This document shows, piece by piece, positions 48,997 to 58,325 of a stretch of 64,000 bases of DNA. Made by a program: the position numbers and the translations under genes. Numbering within the stretch: the first letter of the stretch is position 1; each line of letters starts with the position of its first letter. Below the pieces are notes generated by a model, which was given only the letters and a program-made list of their open reading frames with translations, searched no databases and was not told where the DNA came from. The stretch comes from Nakaseomyces glabratus (lineage: Eukaryota; Ascomycota; Saccharomycetes; Saccharomycetales; Saccharomycetaceae). The DNA is taken from assembly GCF_010111755.1 (NCBI RefSeq), contig NC_088960.1, positions 744,001 to 808,000 on the forward strand. The letters run 5' to 3'.

Positions 48997-51855
48997 TTAT
49001 TCGTCTTGTTCAGTAAAGTATGCATGCTTTCTAATTTCACCCAACTTTTTTCTTGCAATATTCAATGATTGCTCTAAACGCAATATCTCTACTTGCTGCT
49101 CCATCTCTACGGTCTTTAGTTGATGTTCAGAAGTAAATTCCATTGGTTGGTCATCTTGAGCTTCTGAATTATACTTCACGAGAACAGTATGCCCTAATTC
49201 CTTACAGGCCTCTGTAACAGCCCTTGAACACTCTTCAAGTTTTTCTTGCGCTTTCGAGTGAACTCCTGATTTCACTCTGGAGGCTGCTACCAGTTGGATT
49301 GTAGAAGCTGCAACTTCTTTTGCAGCAACAGCAAATCTCTCAGGAGAGCCCTCCTTATCATCAGTAACAAGTTCACCAGCAGTGCTTATTAATATATCAG
49401 TGGCACCACCAACTGCTTTTGCAGCAGATATCAGACCCTCCGTCCACCTACTATTTTTCTTGTAAAATTGTGATAATGGTGTATTTGTAGTTGTTGCTAT
49501 TTCATTTTGACATTGAACAGCTGCTTGCACTAAAGCAACAACTGCATCAATAATAGCCAATGCCAGAGTCAACAGAGGCTTTGGAACGTTTGGTGTTATT
49601 CTTAATGGTTGTGACGATTTAACAATGGCATCTGCTGTAGCAATAAGTTGGGAATGTGGATCCTGCTCCTTGTTTTTGTTTTGAGGGGCAGATTGTAGTA
49701 CTTTTTCGATTGTTGTCGTTAGATGCTGAAGCTTTTCTTGAAAGTTTACGTTAGAATTAATGACAACATCAGTTTTACCTTCATCATCATAAGGCATCAA
49801 ATTTTCTGATAACAGATCCTCAAAGAAAAACTCAGCTTCTCTAGCACATTTCTTGGCCATGCTGGCGATAGACTCCGAGTCATTTTCTCCTAGTAGCGAT
49901 GTTGTATAAGCATTAACGTAGGTAACCAAGGTAGCAATTGAAACACTAAAATCACTTACACTATGAATTACTGCAGTTTGGTCACCATTGACTAGACCAT
50001 CAACAATCAAGTTATTGAAATTTGTAGCAAACTCAGTTGCCCTTTCGGAGGTATTATCAGCAAGTGCTAATAAGAACGAAGCTGGAGCCAATGGACCAGA
50101 CCAACTCAATGAATTGTCCATATTGAACACTGATTCCTGGATCGTATTAATACCACTTAGCAAAACTGCATCTAACATTGGCAAGACTCTATCGTCAGCA
50201 AACTTTTCAACACCATCTGAATTCAAATCCTCTGATTTATTTGAAATCAAACGCTCATTATCCAGTCTGAGTCTATCACGTTCTTTAATGGCATCAATAA
50301 GTTGTAAGTCCTTCTTCTTCAGCTTCTGTTCCAGAACCTCTTTATTTGCAACAGCCTCTTGAATGCTTCCAACCTTTATTTGTAATTTCTTGAAACGTGG
50401 TAACAATTGCAGGTGCTCTTGACGTAGCTGTGAGTACAGTTTAGCCAATGACTCATATTTCTTTTCCCACATTTCCAACTGATCCTGCAGTGATCCAATT
50501 TGCTCATTCTTGTTATCAATCTGTTCGTTGGCATTCTTGTCAATATTTGATATTTCTTCTTCCAATTGCTGAACTCTTTGGTCATATTGCTGTAGTAAAG
50601 CTTGGTCCTTCTCGTACTGGTTAGTTAACGCAATTAGATCATTTTGATGTTGGCTCTGTTGTTGCATTTGCATGTTCATCATCTCCTGCTGAGTCTGTTG
50701 CAGTTGCCTTTGGAATTCTTCTTGTTGCTGTTGTTGTAATGCAAGTTGTTGTTGGCGCTCTTGAGCCAACCTTTGCTGCTCCTGAGCCAACTGTGCTTGT
50801 TGATTGACCCAGAAATCTGGCTGAATTTGTTGCTGTTGTTGTGGGAAGGCTTGTTGAACAGCACCTGTTACCGTTGGTATCATAACGTTAGCGGTGAACA
50901 TTGGTGACAAAGTATTAGCTGTGCTTGCTGTTCTAGTGGGTTTCAATTGTTCTCTTGGTCCTGGCGATGGTTTTCTCACTTCTGGTGTTGGAGTTTTCTT
51001 TGGTTGTGGGGTAGGAGTCTTTCTAGTGGTTTCAATATCATTGCTGTTGTCTACCAAAACATCTGGCGCTTTTGTTGGTAGTTTTGGTATGGTAACCATG
51101 GTAGTTAAGAACTTAATCGAAGAACAATCAGCGTAGAACTCGAACAGACGAGCGTGTTGTAGGTCGTACTTTTCTATCAGTGGTTGCAAAGCAGCATCAC
51201 CTTCTGCATCATTCAATTGGGCGTGCAAACCTCTCAGCATAGATGTTATGAACTTGTAGATACCGTAGGACTCGGCCACCAAGGGTATCAAAGCTGCGAT
51301 TCTCAACTCAGAGCTGTCTCTTTCCGAGTGGATTGACGCAAAGATGATCTGAGAGTAATCTTCCAATTGATCCTGTAAAGTCATCAAGTCCAGTACTGTT
51401 TCGTAACCTTCATCCAGATCAGAGACATTGATCAAAGAGACGTACTCTTCATACTCAAATGTACCGTTCTTGAACCCCTTGTGAGTGGCATGGAAGTCCA
51501 ATTTCAACATCAAGAACCTGACATACTCCTTTACTAATTTTGTGTATGGCGAATGGCCTATGTTTATTCTTCCTAGGGACCTGATCCATTCTCTATCCTT
51601 GATAGCTTGTGCCAACGCAGAAGGGTGGCCTTCCTGGATAACTTTATGCAGCACAATCAGCAATTTGAAAAGCTGGATTTCATGGTCAGTGAAGGGCATA
51701 CTCTTCAAAGCTGAGAACACAGCTCGAGCGCTAGCATGATCCCAAGTGAACACAATGCACGCCCTGACGTGTTTCCTCTTTGGAGCCGACTCGTCAATCG
51801 AGCAAGCTTTCTTCAAGATTTTCTGCAAATCTGCTTCACTTGATTTCCTAGACAT
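48997..51855 (-). CDS. SLA2: Sla2, clathrin/actin endocytic adaptor (Hip1R family)
   Basis: 952 aa (S. cerevisiae 968). Sla2 links PI(4,5)P2 membrane and clathrin coats to actin at endocytic sites, together with the epsin Ent1. The N-terminal ANTH domain (about 5-280) has conserved FTWDHASARAVFSALKS at about 32-48. Then comes a Pro/Thr-rich linker (about 275-345) with repeated TPTP motifs, a Gln-rich stretch (about 335-405) and coiled coil (about 405-545). The C-terminal I/LWEQ (THATCH) actin-binding domain runs from about 735, with WTEGLISAAKAVGGATDILI and a final amphipathic helix. Gln codon runs make the 50.6-50.9 kb stretch repetitive. Divergent from SUI1. Confidence 0.97.
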   Translation of the reverse strand: MSRKSSEADLQKILKKACSIDESAPKRKHVRACIVFTWDHASARAVFSALKSMPFTDHEIQLFKLLIVLHKVIQEGHPSALAQAIKDREWIRSLGRINIGHSPYTKLVKEYVRFLMLKLDFHATHKGFKNGTFEYEEYVSLINVSDLDEGYETVLDLMTLQDQLEDYSQIIFASIHSERDSSELRIAALIPLVAESYGIYKFITSMLRGLHAQLNDAEGDAALQPLIEKYDLQHARLFEFYADCSSIKFLTTMVTIPKLPTKAPDVLVDNSNDIETTRKTPTPQPKKTPTPEVRKPSPGPREQLKPTRTASTANTLSPMFTANVMIPTVTGAVQQAFPQQQQQIQPDFWVNQQAQLAQEQQRLAQERQQQLALQQQQQEEFQRQLQQTQQEMMNMQMQQQSQHQNDLIALTNQYEKDQALLQQYDQRVQQLEEEISNIDKNANEQIDNKNEQIGSLQDQLEMWEKKYESLAKLYSQLRQEHLQLLPRFKKLQIKVGSIQEAVANKEVLEQKLKKKDLQLIDAIKERDRLRLDNERLISNKSEDLNSDGVEKFADDRVLPMLDAVLLSGINTIQESVFNMDNSLSWSGPLAPASFLLALADNTSERATEFATNFNNLIVDGLVNGDQTAVIHSVSDFSVSIATLVTYVNAYTTSLLGENDSESIASMAKKCAREAEFFFEDLLSENLMPYDDEGKTDVVINSNVNFQEKLQHLTTTIEKVLQSAPQNKNKEQDPHSQLIATADAIVKSSQPLRITPNVPKPLLTLALAIIDAVVALVQAAVQCQNEIATTTNTPLSQFYKKNSRWTEGLISAAKAVGGATDILISTAGELVTDDKEGSPERFAVAAKEVAASTIQLVAASRVKSGVHSKAQEKLEECSRAVTEACKELGHTVLVKYNSEAQDDQPMEFTSEHQLKTVEMEQQVEILRLEQSLNIARKKLGEIRKHAYFTEQDE

Positions 51856-52792
51856 GGCTCAAAAATATTATCAACGGGTATATTTCCTTTTTTTTTTTAG
51901 CCTATCAAAAATTCTTCCACCTGTTCTGTACTATAATCAATTGGTTATGTATCTGTTCGTTTTTCCCACTCCCAATCAGTATATGTACCTCCGCTTAATG
52001 ACTATGATTATGACAGAAAGTATTTTTGGTCTATCCGATTCCAGACTCGCTACCAGGATTATATCTGAAGAGCGATAAAAAAAATAGGATAAAGAATCTT
52101 GTGCGGATGAGAAGTCAAAGCAAAGATTTCTGGTATAACCGCCTAATAGCAGAGTAACTCTTATAAAATACTCCTTTTCACAAGACGAGGATCCCACTAT
52201 TGTCAATTGTAACTGGAACCATCAAAAAAAAAAAGGGCTTTACAATCTTCTCTACCTGGAAGGGAGCAACGAAGAACGAAGAACGAAAAGACGGGATGAT
52301 CTCTTCGGACCAAACTAACAATCACTTCTAAGGAAACATCGTATCTAACGTAGGGATAGATCACGGGGAACATATCCATAAACGATTAATCATATGATAT
52401 ATCGTTTAGAATTATATAATATACTAAATCACGAATGTATCATATGATTATAGTATGTAGTGATAAACATAATACCTGAATACGGGTACACATCTGACAG
52501 TAACGTCTATAGGGATACAGTTTAATTGGTTACTGAGAAAATTTAATGAAAAAAAAAAAAAAATTTCACTTTTTGCGTTTTTGCTAGTGAGGAGGGTGCG
52601 TGTGCTGGGGATGGTTCTAGCAAAACTGCATAACTAGCAAAATAGAAGAACAACGCAAAATTTATTGAAAATACATTTAGTTTATAAGAAAACTTATATT
52701 AAATACTTGATTTTTAATAAGTAAAAAGGTTGACTTTACACATAGAAGAACCAAGTTTAAAAAAAAACAAAACAAATAAAAACCCCTGTTAT
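51856..52792. promoter_or_regulatory. Divergent promoter SLA2 / SUI1
   Basis: 937 bp with no gene. It has a 15-A run at 52549-52563 and shorter ones at about 51890 and 52225, likely nucleosome-free tracts, and an 8-bp tandem repeat (GAACGAAG type) at about 52265-52288. The SUI1 leader (from about 52730) is A-rich and contains no upstream ATG. Confidence 0.5.
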
Positions 52793-53119
52793 ATGTCTAT
52801 TGAGAACTTGAAATCTTTTGATCCTTTTGCTGATACTGGTGACGACGAGACTGCTGCCTCTAACTACATCCATATCCGTATCCAACAAAGAAACGGTAGA
52901 AAGACACTAACCACTGTGCAAGGTGTCCCAGCTGAGTATGACCAGAAGCGTATCTTGAAAGTTTTGAAGAAAGATTTCGCTTGTAACGGTAACATTGTCA
53001 AGGACTCTGAAATGGGTGAGATTATCCAATTGCAAGGTGACCAAAGAGCTAAAGTTTGCGAGTTTATGATCTCCCAACTAGGTCTACAAAAGAAGAACAT
53101 TAAGATCCACGGTTTCTAA
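52793..53119 (+). CDS. SUI1: Translation initiation factor eIF1
   Basis: 108 aa, the same as S. cerevisiae. eIF1 binds the 40S subunit near the P site and blocks initiation at wrong codons until AUG is found. The whole protein matches the SUI1 fold (MSIENLKSFDPFADTGDD at the start; RNGRKTLTTVQGVP, FACNGN, IIQLQGDQR, KNIKIHGF at the end). The frame extends upstream to a TTG at 52730, but the ATG at 52793 gives the exact family length. That ATG has T at -3 (TTAT before ATG), a poor context. In S. cerevisiae a poor SUI1 context gives autoregulation by eIF1. Confidence 0.98.
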   Translation: MSIENLKSFDPFADTGDDETAASNYIHIRIQQRNGRKTLTTVQGVPAEYDQKRILKVLKKDFACNGNIVKDSEMGEIIQLQGDQRAKVCEFMISQLGLQKKNIKIHGF

Positions 53120-53722
53120 ACAAGTGCTTCACTTAGTTCTTTTTCTACTAAAATTTGCAGTATTTTACGCTTTACAAAAAGTGCAAGAAAGGTGGCGATA
53201 TATCTGGGCGTAACTGGTATCATACTTACTCCCATTACTTGCTACTGGATATTAGGAATACTTAAGTGTGTAAATTCAAAAAGAAAACTACCCATTTGAA
53301 TTCCTCTATTTTTTCTTTGCTTGCAGCTATACATTCCGTTCAATTCATTCCCTAACTTTATTTTTTTTTATATTTCATTACTATTTTTTTCCCACATATT
53401 ATAATACATACTGAATAATCTATTCGAATTAGTCTAGATATATAGAAGCACTAGAATAGCTGAATATATTGTTGACCAATATTAATAACGTCACCTCCCA
53501 TACTTGTACCATACCTCTCCATAAGGCTAGGTGCACTTCTAGGAGATTGCTGTCTTCTGCATAGGACCGGAGATAAAAAAAAAAAAAAATAAATTTCACA
53601 TGAAGCTCATCGCATCGCAAATTTTAAGATATATCATGATGAGGTAAATGTATTCATCGGATGTACTAAGAGTTCTACTGATAATATACCAAAAACGGTA
53701 CATATCACAAAACTAACATAAA
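53120..53722. other. Intergenic SUI1 - CWC25
   Basis: 603 bp, T-rich in the first half (SUI1 3' flank), with a run of twelve A at about 53577-53589 and a PAC composite at 53604-53625 in the CWC25 promoter. No gene seen. Confidence 0.5.
53604..53625 (-). promoter_or_regulatory. Composite PAC + A/T element upstream of CWC25
   Basis: AGCTCATCGC at 53604-53613, then a duplicated ATCGC, then AAATTTT at 53619-53625. The element lies 98-119 bp before the CWC25 ATG. Same parts as upstream of CSL4 and RPA49, here in opposite orientation to the gene. Confidence 0.6.
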
Positions 53723-54253
53723 ATGGGTACTGGAGACTTGAATCTATTGAAATCGTGGAACCCTAAGCTTGTCAAAAATAGAAAGAAAGTATGGGAAAAA
53801 GAACAAAGACTACTAGAAGAGGACGAGAAGATACGAAAGAGACAGCTTGAGATAGCGAAGGAGAAAGAAGAAGAGGAGTTACTTGCGGGCAGGGACTCTA
53901 CTAAGGGTAGAAAGACTGGGTTGGAATGGATGTATCAGGACGATCCCACAGCAAAGGAGGATTACTTGCTCGGAAAGAAGAAACTAGACACTACAGTTAT
54001 AAAAAAAGCAGAAGTGATGGAGGAAAATCAAACCCCACTAACGAAAATTAATAAAACTACTGTTATTCCTGACGCCATTTACTCAAAAGAGGATCCAATG
54101 GCTCGCTTTGGCACAAAAGTTAAACGTAACAAAGTTGTTAAGAAGGAGCCTGTGAAGCCGTTACGAGGTAAAACTACGAATGAGCCACGAACTGACAACA
54201 TAAAACCAAAATCTGACTACAAGAAACGCTTACAAGAAGAACTTGACTACTGA
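53723..54253 (+). CDS. CWC25: Spliceosome step-one factor Cwc25
   Basis: 176 aa (S. cerevisiae 179). Cwc25 joins the spliceosome after Prp2 remodelling and promotes the first transesterification. The N-terminus ([19 protein letters not shown], 2-20) is the conserved segment that reaches the active site near the branch helix. It is followed by a charged helix rich in Glu/Lys/Arg (20-55), the conserved [10 protein letters not shown] at about 72-81 and a basic disordered tail. It ends only 44 bp from the end of VPS75, which is convergent. Confidence 0.95.
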   Translation: MGTGDLNLLKSWNPKLVKNRKKVWEKEQRLLEEDEKIRKRQLEIAKEKEEEELLAGRDSTKGRKTGLEWMYQDDPTAKEDYLLGKKKLDTTVIKKAEVMEENQTPLTKINKTTVIPDAIYSKEDPMARFGTKVKRNKVVKKEPVKPLRGKTTNEPRTDNIKPKSDYKKRLQEELDY

Positions 54254-54297
54254 TGCATTTTAAAAGGAATAATTACGTATAGATATAGATTATTTAT

Positions 54298-55086
54298 TTA
54301 AATTTTTCTTCTCTTTTTATCAGATTCCTCACTTTCGGACTCAACCTCCAAATCAAGCGGTTCCTCACTGCTGTTGTCCTCTGAGTCATCCTCTTCTTCG
54401 TCTTCCAAATCTCTTTGGGCTTCCGTATAGTACTTGACACAGTAAGGATAAATGTCTTCACTGAATAAGGTAGCAAGTGAGTCTCCATGTGGAAACTCCT
54501 TACCAGGTTTCTTCCCTGTCCACTTAAACCATCCAAAAAATGATTTCATACCTTGACGATAACTCTTCTTACCTTCTTTACTGTGTTTGTCTTCGATTAA
54601 TGATGGATTAATTGAATCGTAGCTTTTTGGCCATTGAATGTCAACTGGCTCACTCACCAATCTCTCCTCTTCGGTCTCATCATCAGTATCACCCTCATTT
54701 ATATCACCTTTGATCAATTTGAATACCTTAGATACTGTCTGCTCGTTAAAATCATCATCAATACTATTGAAATGCAATGTTATCCTGAAATCACCCACGG
54801 AGTATTGTTTTGGATCCTCAATGATTAACCAATCAACCTTAACTTTATCAATTAGGTCAATATACTTGAAATCAGAAGCTCTTATAAAATCAGCAAAACT
54901 AGTGTGCTGAGATAATACTATTTTCCAGAATTCGGGTATATTTTTGATAATATTGTCCCTTCTTTCAACCATTGGTTGCATCATCTTCAACCTATAATGT
55001 TCAATATCATCTTCAACCTTTGCAACATCTTCTTCGTATTTTGCCAAATCCAAGAAGGCTTTCCCAACAATTTCCTTGTCAGACAT
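54298..55086 (-). CDS. VPS75: NAP-family histone chaperone Vps75
   Basis: 262 aa (S. cerevisiae 264). Vps75 binds H3-H4 and partners the acetyltransferase Rtt109 for H3K9/K27 acetylation. A long N-terminal dimerisation helix (about 10-50) is followed by the NAP core (FWKIVLSQHTSFADFIRASD at about 53-72; YRQGMKSFFGWFKWTGKKPGKEFPHGDSLA, here split as YRQGMKSFFGWFKWTG and GKEFPHGDSLA). An acidic tail then ends in a basic KKRRKI. The gene is one uninterrupted frame from the ATG at 55086. As far as I recall, S. cerevisiae VPS75 has a short 5' intron; I find no TACTAAC or GTATGT upstream here. Confidence 0.95.
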   Translation of the reverse strand: MSDKEIVGKAFLDLAKYEEDVAKVEDDIEHYRLKMMQPMVERRDNIIKNIPEFWKIVLSQHTSFADFIRASDFKYIDLIDKVKVDWLIIEDPKQYSVGDFRITLHFNSIDDDFNEQTVSKVFKLIKGDINEGDTDDETEEERLVSEPVDIQWPKSYDSINPSLIEDKHSKEGKKSYRQGMKSFFGWFKWTGKKPGKEFPHGDSLATLFSEDIYPYCVKYYTEAQRDLEDEEEDDSEDNSSEEPLDLEVESESEESDKKRRKI

Positions 55087-55482
55087 ATTTATTATTCTCT
55101 GGTATCTGATACTGTTCTATAACACAATTTAATTTACTTCAATATGATAATAAATGACCATACTCTTGACTGCTCTAGGCCTGTCGTTTTTATGCGATGA
55201 GCAAGGCAATCATTCCCAAAACCAAAATTTTCAAAAAATTGAACAAAATAATAATGATTTTATTGAAAAGCTTAGGTATTGTCAGTATTCAGGAGAATTC
55301 ATTGATCTTGATGCTAACTGTACACACACTAAATTAATAATAACTCATGTTGTCTAAATCATACAATACCAAATGGTAACTATTCATATCGCATAAGGAC
55401 TTATTAATATTAAATATCTATAAACAGCAAATCTGAACTTTGTTTGTTAGAATCATGCAAGCTAATGTAAAAAATTGAAACT
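55087..55482. other. Intergenic VPS75 promoter / CRS1 3' flank
   Basis: 396 bp; both genes read leftwards. Contains a PAC element (55194-55202) and, 22 bp away, AAAATTTTC (55224-55232), whose reverse complement GAAAATTTT is an RRPE-type motif. No gene seen. Confidence 0.55.
55194..55202 (+). promoter_or_regulatory. PAC element upstream of VPS75
   Basis: GCGATGAGC about 110 bp upstream of the VPS75 start, paired with an RRPE-type GAAAATTTT (minus strand) at 55224-55232. Confidence 0.6.
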
Positions 55483-57849
55483 TCAGCTACTCAATGGACC
55501 GTTAAATTCTTCATAAAGTTTCTTCTGTTGTTCCCACTGTTTCTTTAGTTTTTTAGTCATACTTTTGGTGATATCATTACCATCCTTGTCCTTGGTTGGT
55601 AGACCTTGTTCATCCCAAGCACTATACAGAGTGGTGTCTTTGAACATTTCTAAGGGTGATACCTTTGCCTTTTCTTGTCTTTCTTTTTCCTTAGCTTCTT
55701 TTATTTTCTGTTGTTCAAGTTTCTTCTTTAACTTTTCCTCTTCCCTTTGCTTCTTTTCTGCATTTAATTTAATAATTTCATCCTTTTCATGTTGCGTTAA
55801 GAACTTTACCAAAGCAGATTGGCCATTCCTATCATCTAAAGAGACATTTAAGTTCAACAGGTCGTTGTCTCTAACAGTATCTGTTAACTTTAAAAATTCT
55901 TGCGGTTGTGCCTTAGCAATGGCCATCGAACGTACACTATCACGGAACGTAGACAAACATTTAACATATGGCATGGCAATCTCTTCAATTGACCCTGAAA
56001 TTTGGTTAGCAGATTCACTACCACTAGATACCGAGGATGCTTGTGCAACCCAACCCAGGCCATCAGGGCGACCAGGAAAACCAACAATGTCTAAAATTTT
56101 AGTAATGTATTTGCAAATGCTGATAACTGGCTCAATCTTCAAATCTTTACCACTGTTTGTGATATAAGTGTTTGTCGTAGTGACCAAATCAGAAAGAGTT
56201 TTCAAGGCTTGACCGGTGGATAAGTTATCACAGAAAGCAGCATGTACTTTTTCCTGAGATTTCTTGAACTCTTCCAATAGATCTTTTTCCAAGTTAGTTA
56301 ATTTTTTGCTTACAATGATAGAGTCATCTTCAAGACTTGACTTATAGTCATTATAATGAGCTCTAACATTGGCGAAAAAGTTGTTCATGGATGTTTCAAA
56401 TGATTTAACTTCATGAATCAAGCTTTCTTTGAAATCTAGTTGGTTATTCCAGGGAACAGATGCAAAAGCCAATCTCAATTGACGTGGGGTGTACTTTTGT
56501 AGAGCTTCTTGAATTGTGATAAAATTCTTTAATGACTTGGACATTTTTTGACCTTCAATGTGAAGATGTCCTGTATGTAGAAAGTAATTGATCCATTGTT
56601 TGTTATCAAATTTGGCTTCTGATTGAGCAAGTTCATTGTCATGATGAGGGAATGCTAAGTCAATACCACCAGAGTGAATATCAATGTTGGAACCCAGGAT
56701 ATCTGAGGCCATGACTGAACACTCAATATGCCATCCTGGTCTACCTTTACCCCAAGGTGAGTCCCAAGCTGGTTCACCGGGCTTACTTCCTTTCCATAAG
56801 GCAAAATCGTTAGCTGACTTCTTACCGTTGTTGTCAAAGTTACTCAATGAACCTTCACCGTCGTTAATCAAGTCCAACTTACCTTTATTCCATGGCTGAC
56901 ACTTTGCGTAGTCGTGCTTTTCATTTTGGTCAAATCTTACTGTGTCAAAGTATACTGACCCATCATTTGTGGCATAAGCATAACCGTTATTAATAATATC
57001 CTCTACAAAAGATACAATCTCAGGGACATACTCGGAAACCCTAGTAGTCACATTTGGTGGAATCACATTTAGTGCTGCCATGTCGCTGTCATACTGTTTC
57101 TCCCAATAAGCAGGCAGTTTTCTAAAGATTTCAGGATCATTGATGGTGGAACCCAACTCTTTATCCAATACAGGAACCAAAACATCTTTCACACCATCAA
57201 AGAATTTTCTTCTTGGCAATTTAGATACATTAGATAAAGCTGAAATAGCATTCTGGACACTTGTCATATGCATTGGGAATTTAGGGTCCTTTAACTTAGC
57301 CTCCTCGTGGTTTACCTTTTCAGCTGCCACAAGGAAGGTGTTTACAGACTCTTGGGATGATCCCAATACATCTGCTAAGTTTTTGTTGATGTATGATATT
57401 GTCGCATCATTAGCCTTCTTCACTATCTCATCAGATTCATTTAAAGGAGTCTCGGAGTCATTTTGCTTTACAAATTCTTCAAACAGATAATTGTGTCTTG
57501 CCCTAATGATAATTTTGTCATCAATATCTGTGACGTTCTGAACAAACTGAATATCATAACCAAAGTAATTCTGGATCAATCTTCTGTTGATATCAATAGA
57601 AACATAGTTCCTAGCATGGCCCATGTGCGAGGCATCATAGACAGTGGGGCCACATGAATACCAACTAACTGTCTTAGTACCAGAAGAAGGTGCAAATACT
57701 TCTTTACTTCTAGTCAAACTGTTATACAACTTGAGCACAGGGGCTTGTGTCCTTTCAGAACATTGTGCCGGATTAATCCACTTAGGTTGAACCACTTTAG
57801 AGTTTGCTGCAGACATTACGGTTCTTTTCAGTACAGACCAATTGACCAT
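55483..57849 (-). CDS. CRS1: Cysteinyl-tRNA synthetase (probably cytosolic and mitochondrial forms)
   Basis: 788 aa from the first ATG, 777 from the second at 57816; S. cerevisiae YNL247W is 767. It charges tRNA-Cys. Class I signatures are clear: the HIGH motif as HMGH (75-78) within [17 protein letters not shown], here from Cys66, and KMSKS at 435-439. The zinc-site region has [12 protein letters not shown] and [13 protein letters not shown] Lys/Glu-rich C-terminal extension (about 690-780) is the fungal cytosolic type. The first 11 residues ([11 protein letters not shown]) are basic without acids. The first ATG has TTT before it, the second has G at -3, so leaky scanning could give two isoforms. 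Divergent from RPA49. Confidence 0.96.
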   Translation of the reverse strand: MVNWSVLKRTVMSAANSKVVQPKWINPAQCSERTQAPVLKLYNSLTRSKEVFAPSSGTKTVSWYSCGPTVYDASHMGHARNYVSIDINRRLIQNYFGYDIQFVQNVTDIDDKIIIRARHNYLFEEFVKQNDSETPLNESDEIVKKANDATISYINKNLADVLGSSQESVNTFLVAAEKVNHEEAKLKDPKFPMHMTSVQNAISALSNVSKLPRRKFFDGVKDVLVPVLDKELGSTINDPEIFRKLPAYWEKQYDSDMAALNVIPPNVTTRVSEYVPEIVSFVEDIINNGYAYATNDGSVYFDTVRFDQNEKHDYAKCQPWNKGKLDLINDGEGSLSNFDNNGKKSANDFALWKGSKPGEPAWDSPWGKGRPGWHIECSVMASDILGSNIDIHSGGIDLAFPHHDNELAQSEAKFDNKQWINYFLHTGHLHIEGQKMSKSLKNFITIQEALQKYTPRQLRLAFASVPWNNQLDFKESLIHEVKSFETSMNNFFANVRAHYNDYKSSLEDDSIIVSKKLTNLEKDLLEEFKKSQEKVHAAFCDNLSTGQALKTLSDLVTTTNTYITNSGKDLKIEPVISICKYITKILDIVGFPGRPDGLGWVAQASSVSSGSESANQISGSIEEIAMPYVKCLSTFRDSVRSMAIAKAQPQEFLKLTDTVRDNDLLNLNVSLDDRNGQSALVKFLTQHEKDEIIKLNAEKKQREEEKLKKKLEQQKIKEAKEKERQEKAKVSPLEMFKDTTLYSAWDEQGLPTKDKDGNDITKSMTKKLKKQWEQQKKLYEEFNGPLSS

Positions 57850-58325
57850 AAAAGAATGTGTACTAAAATCACAACCCGAAACTTAAAAGAAAGAGATTCA
57901 AAAGGTAAAAAAAAAGGCCTTATATAACAAATATGAATTAAACGCTTTTGCGATAAAAAGGTTTATAAAACTTGTACCTCTTTCAGCATATATTAACTAC
58001 ACATTTATCCTACAAAGTTGCAACTTTTTCACTTTTTTTTTTTGGTAAGTTCAATTTCGCTGATTAAAAACTCTACGTATATTTCTGGGGACTGTGAAAG
58101 AAAATTTTTCTGAAAACTGAAAAAAAAAATATTAAATTAAAATTTTGCGATGAGCTTGATCAATCCACTATACAATTGTAGTTGTAGTAGCAGTTCTGTA
58201 ACTTATTAGTCGCTGCTAGTCAGATTGATAAGGTGTGAATTTGTTTAATCTGTTATTTGGCCATTGGTTTCTGAATAGAGTTGACAACTCAAAAAAAAAA
58301 TTAATATATAAAAGAACCAGAGAAT
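57850..58325. promoter_or_regulatory. Divergent promoter CRS1 / RPA49
   Basis: 476 bp between start codons with A/T tracts at about 58036-58044 and 58120-58128 and one PAC composite (separate entry). No other gene. Confidence 0.55.
58139..58156 (+). promoter_or_regulatory. Composite A/T + PAC element upstream of RPA49
   Basis: AAAATTTTGCGATGAGCT, 170 bp upstream of the RPA49 ATG and about 290 bp from CRS1. RRPE-like block and PAC are directly joined. RPA49 encodes a Pol I subunit, a typical PAC-controlled gene. Confidence 0.7.

Noticed and set aside
55565..56167. 200-codon open frame antisense to CRS1
   Set aside because: Sits opposite the Lys/Glu-rich end of CRS1; composition (Ser, Phe, Leu, Cys) is what the antisense of such a region gives. 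No motif or start context.
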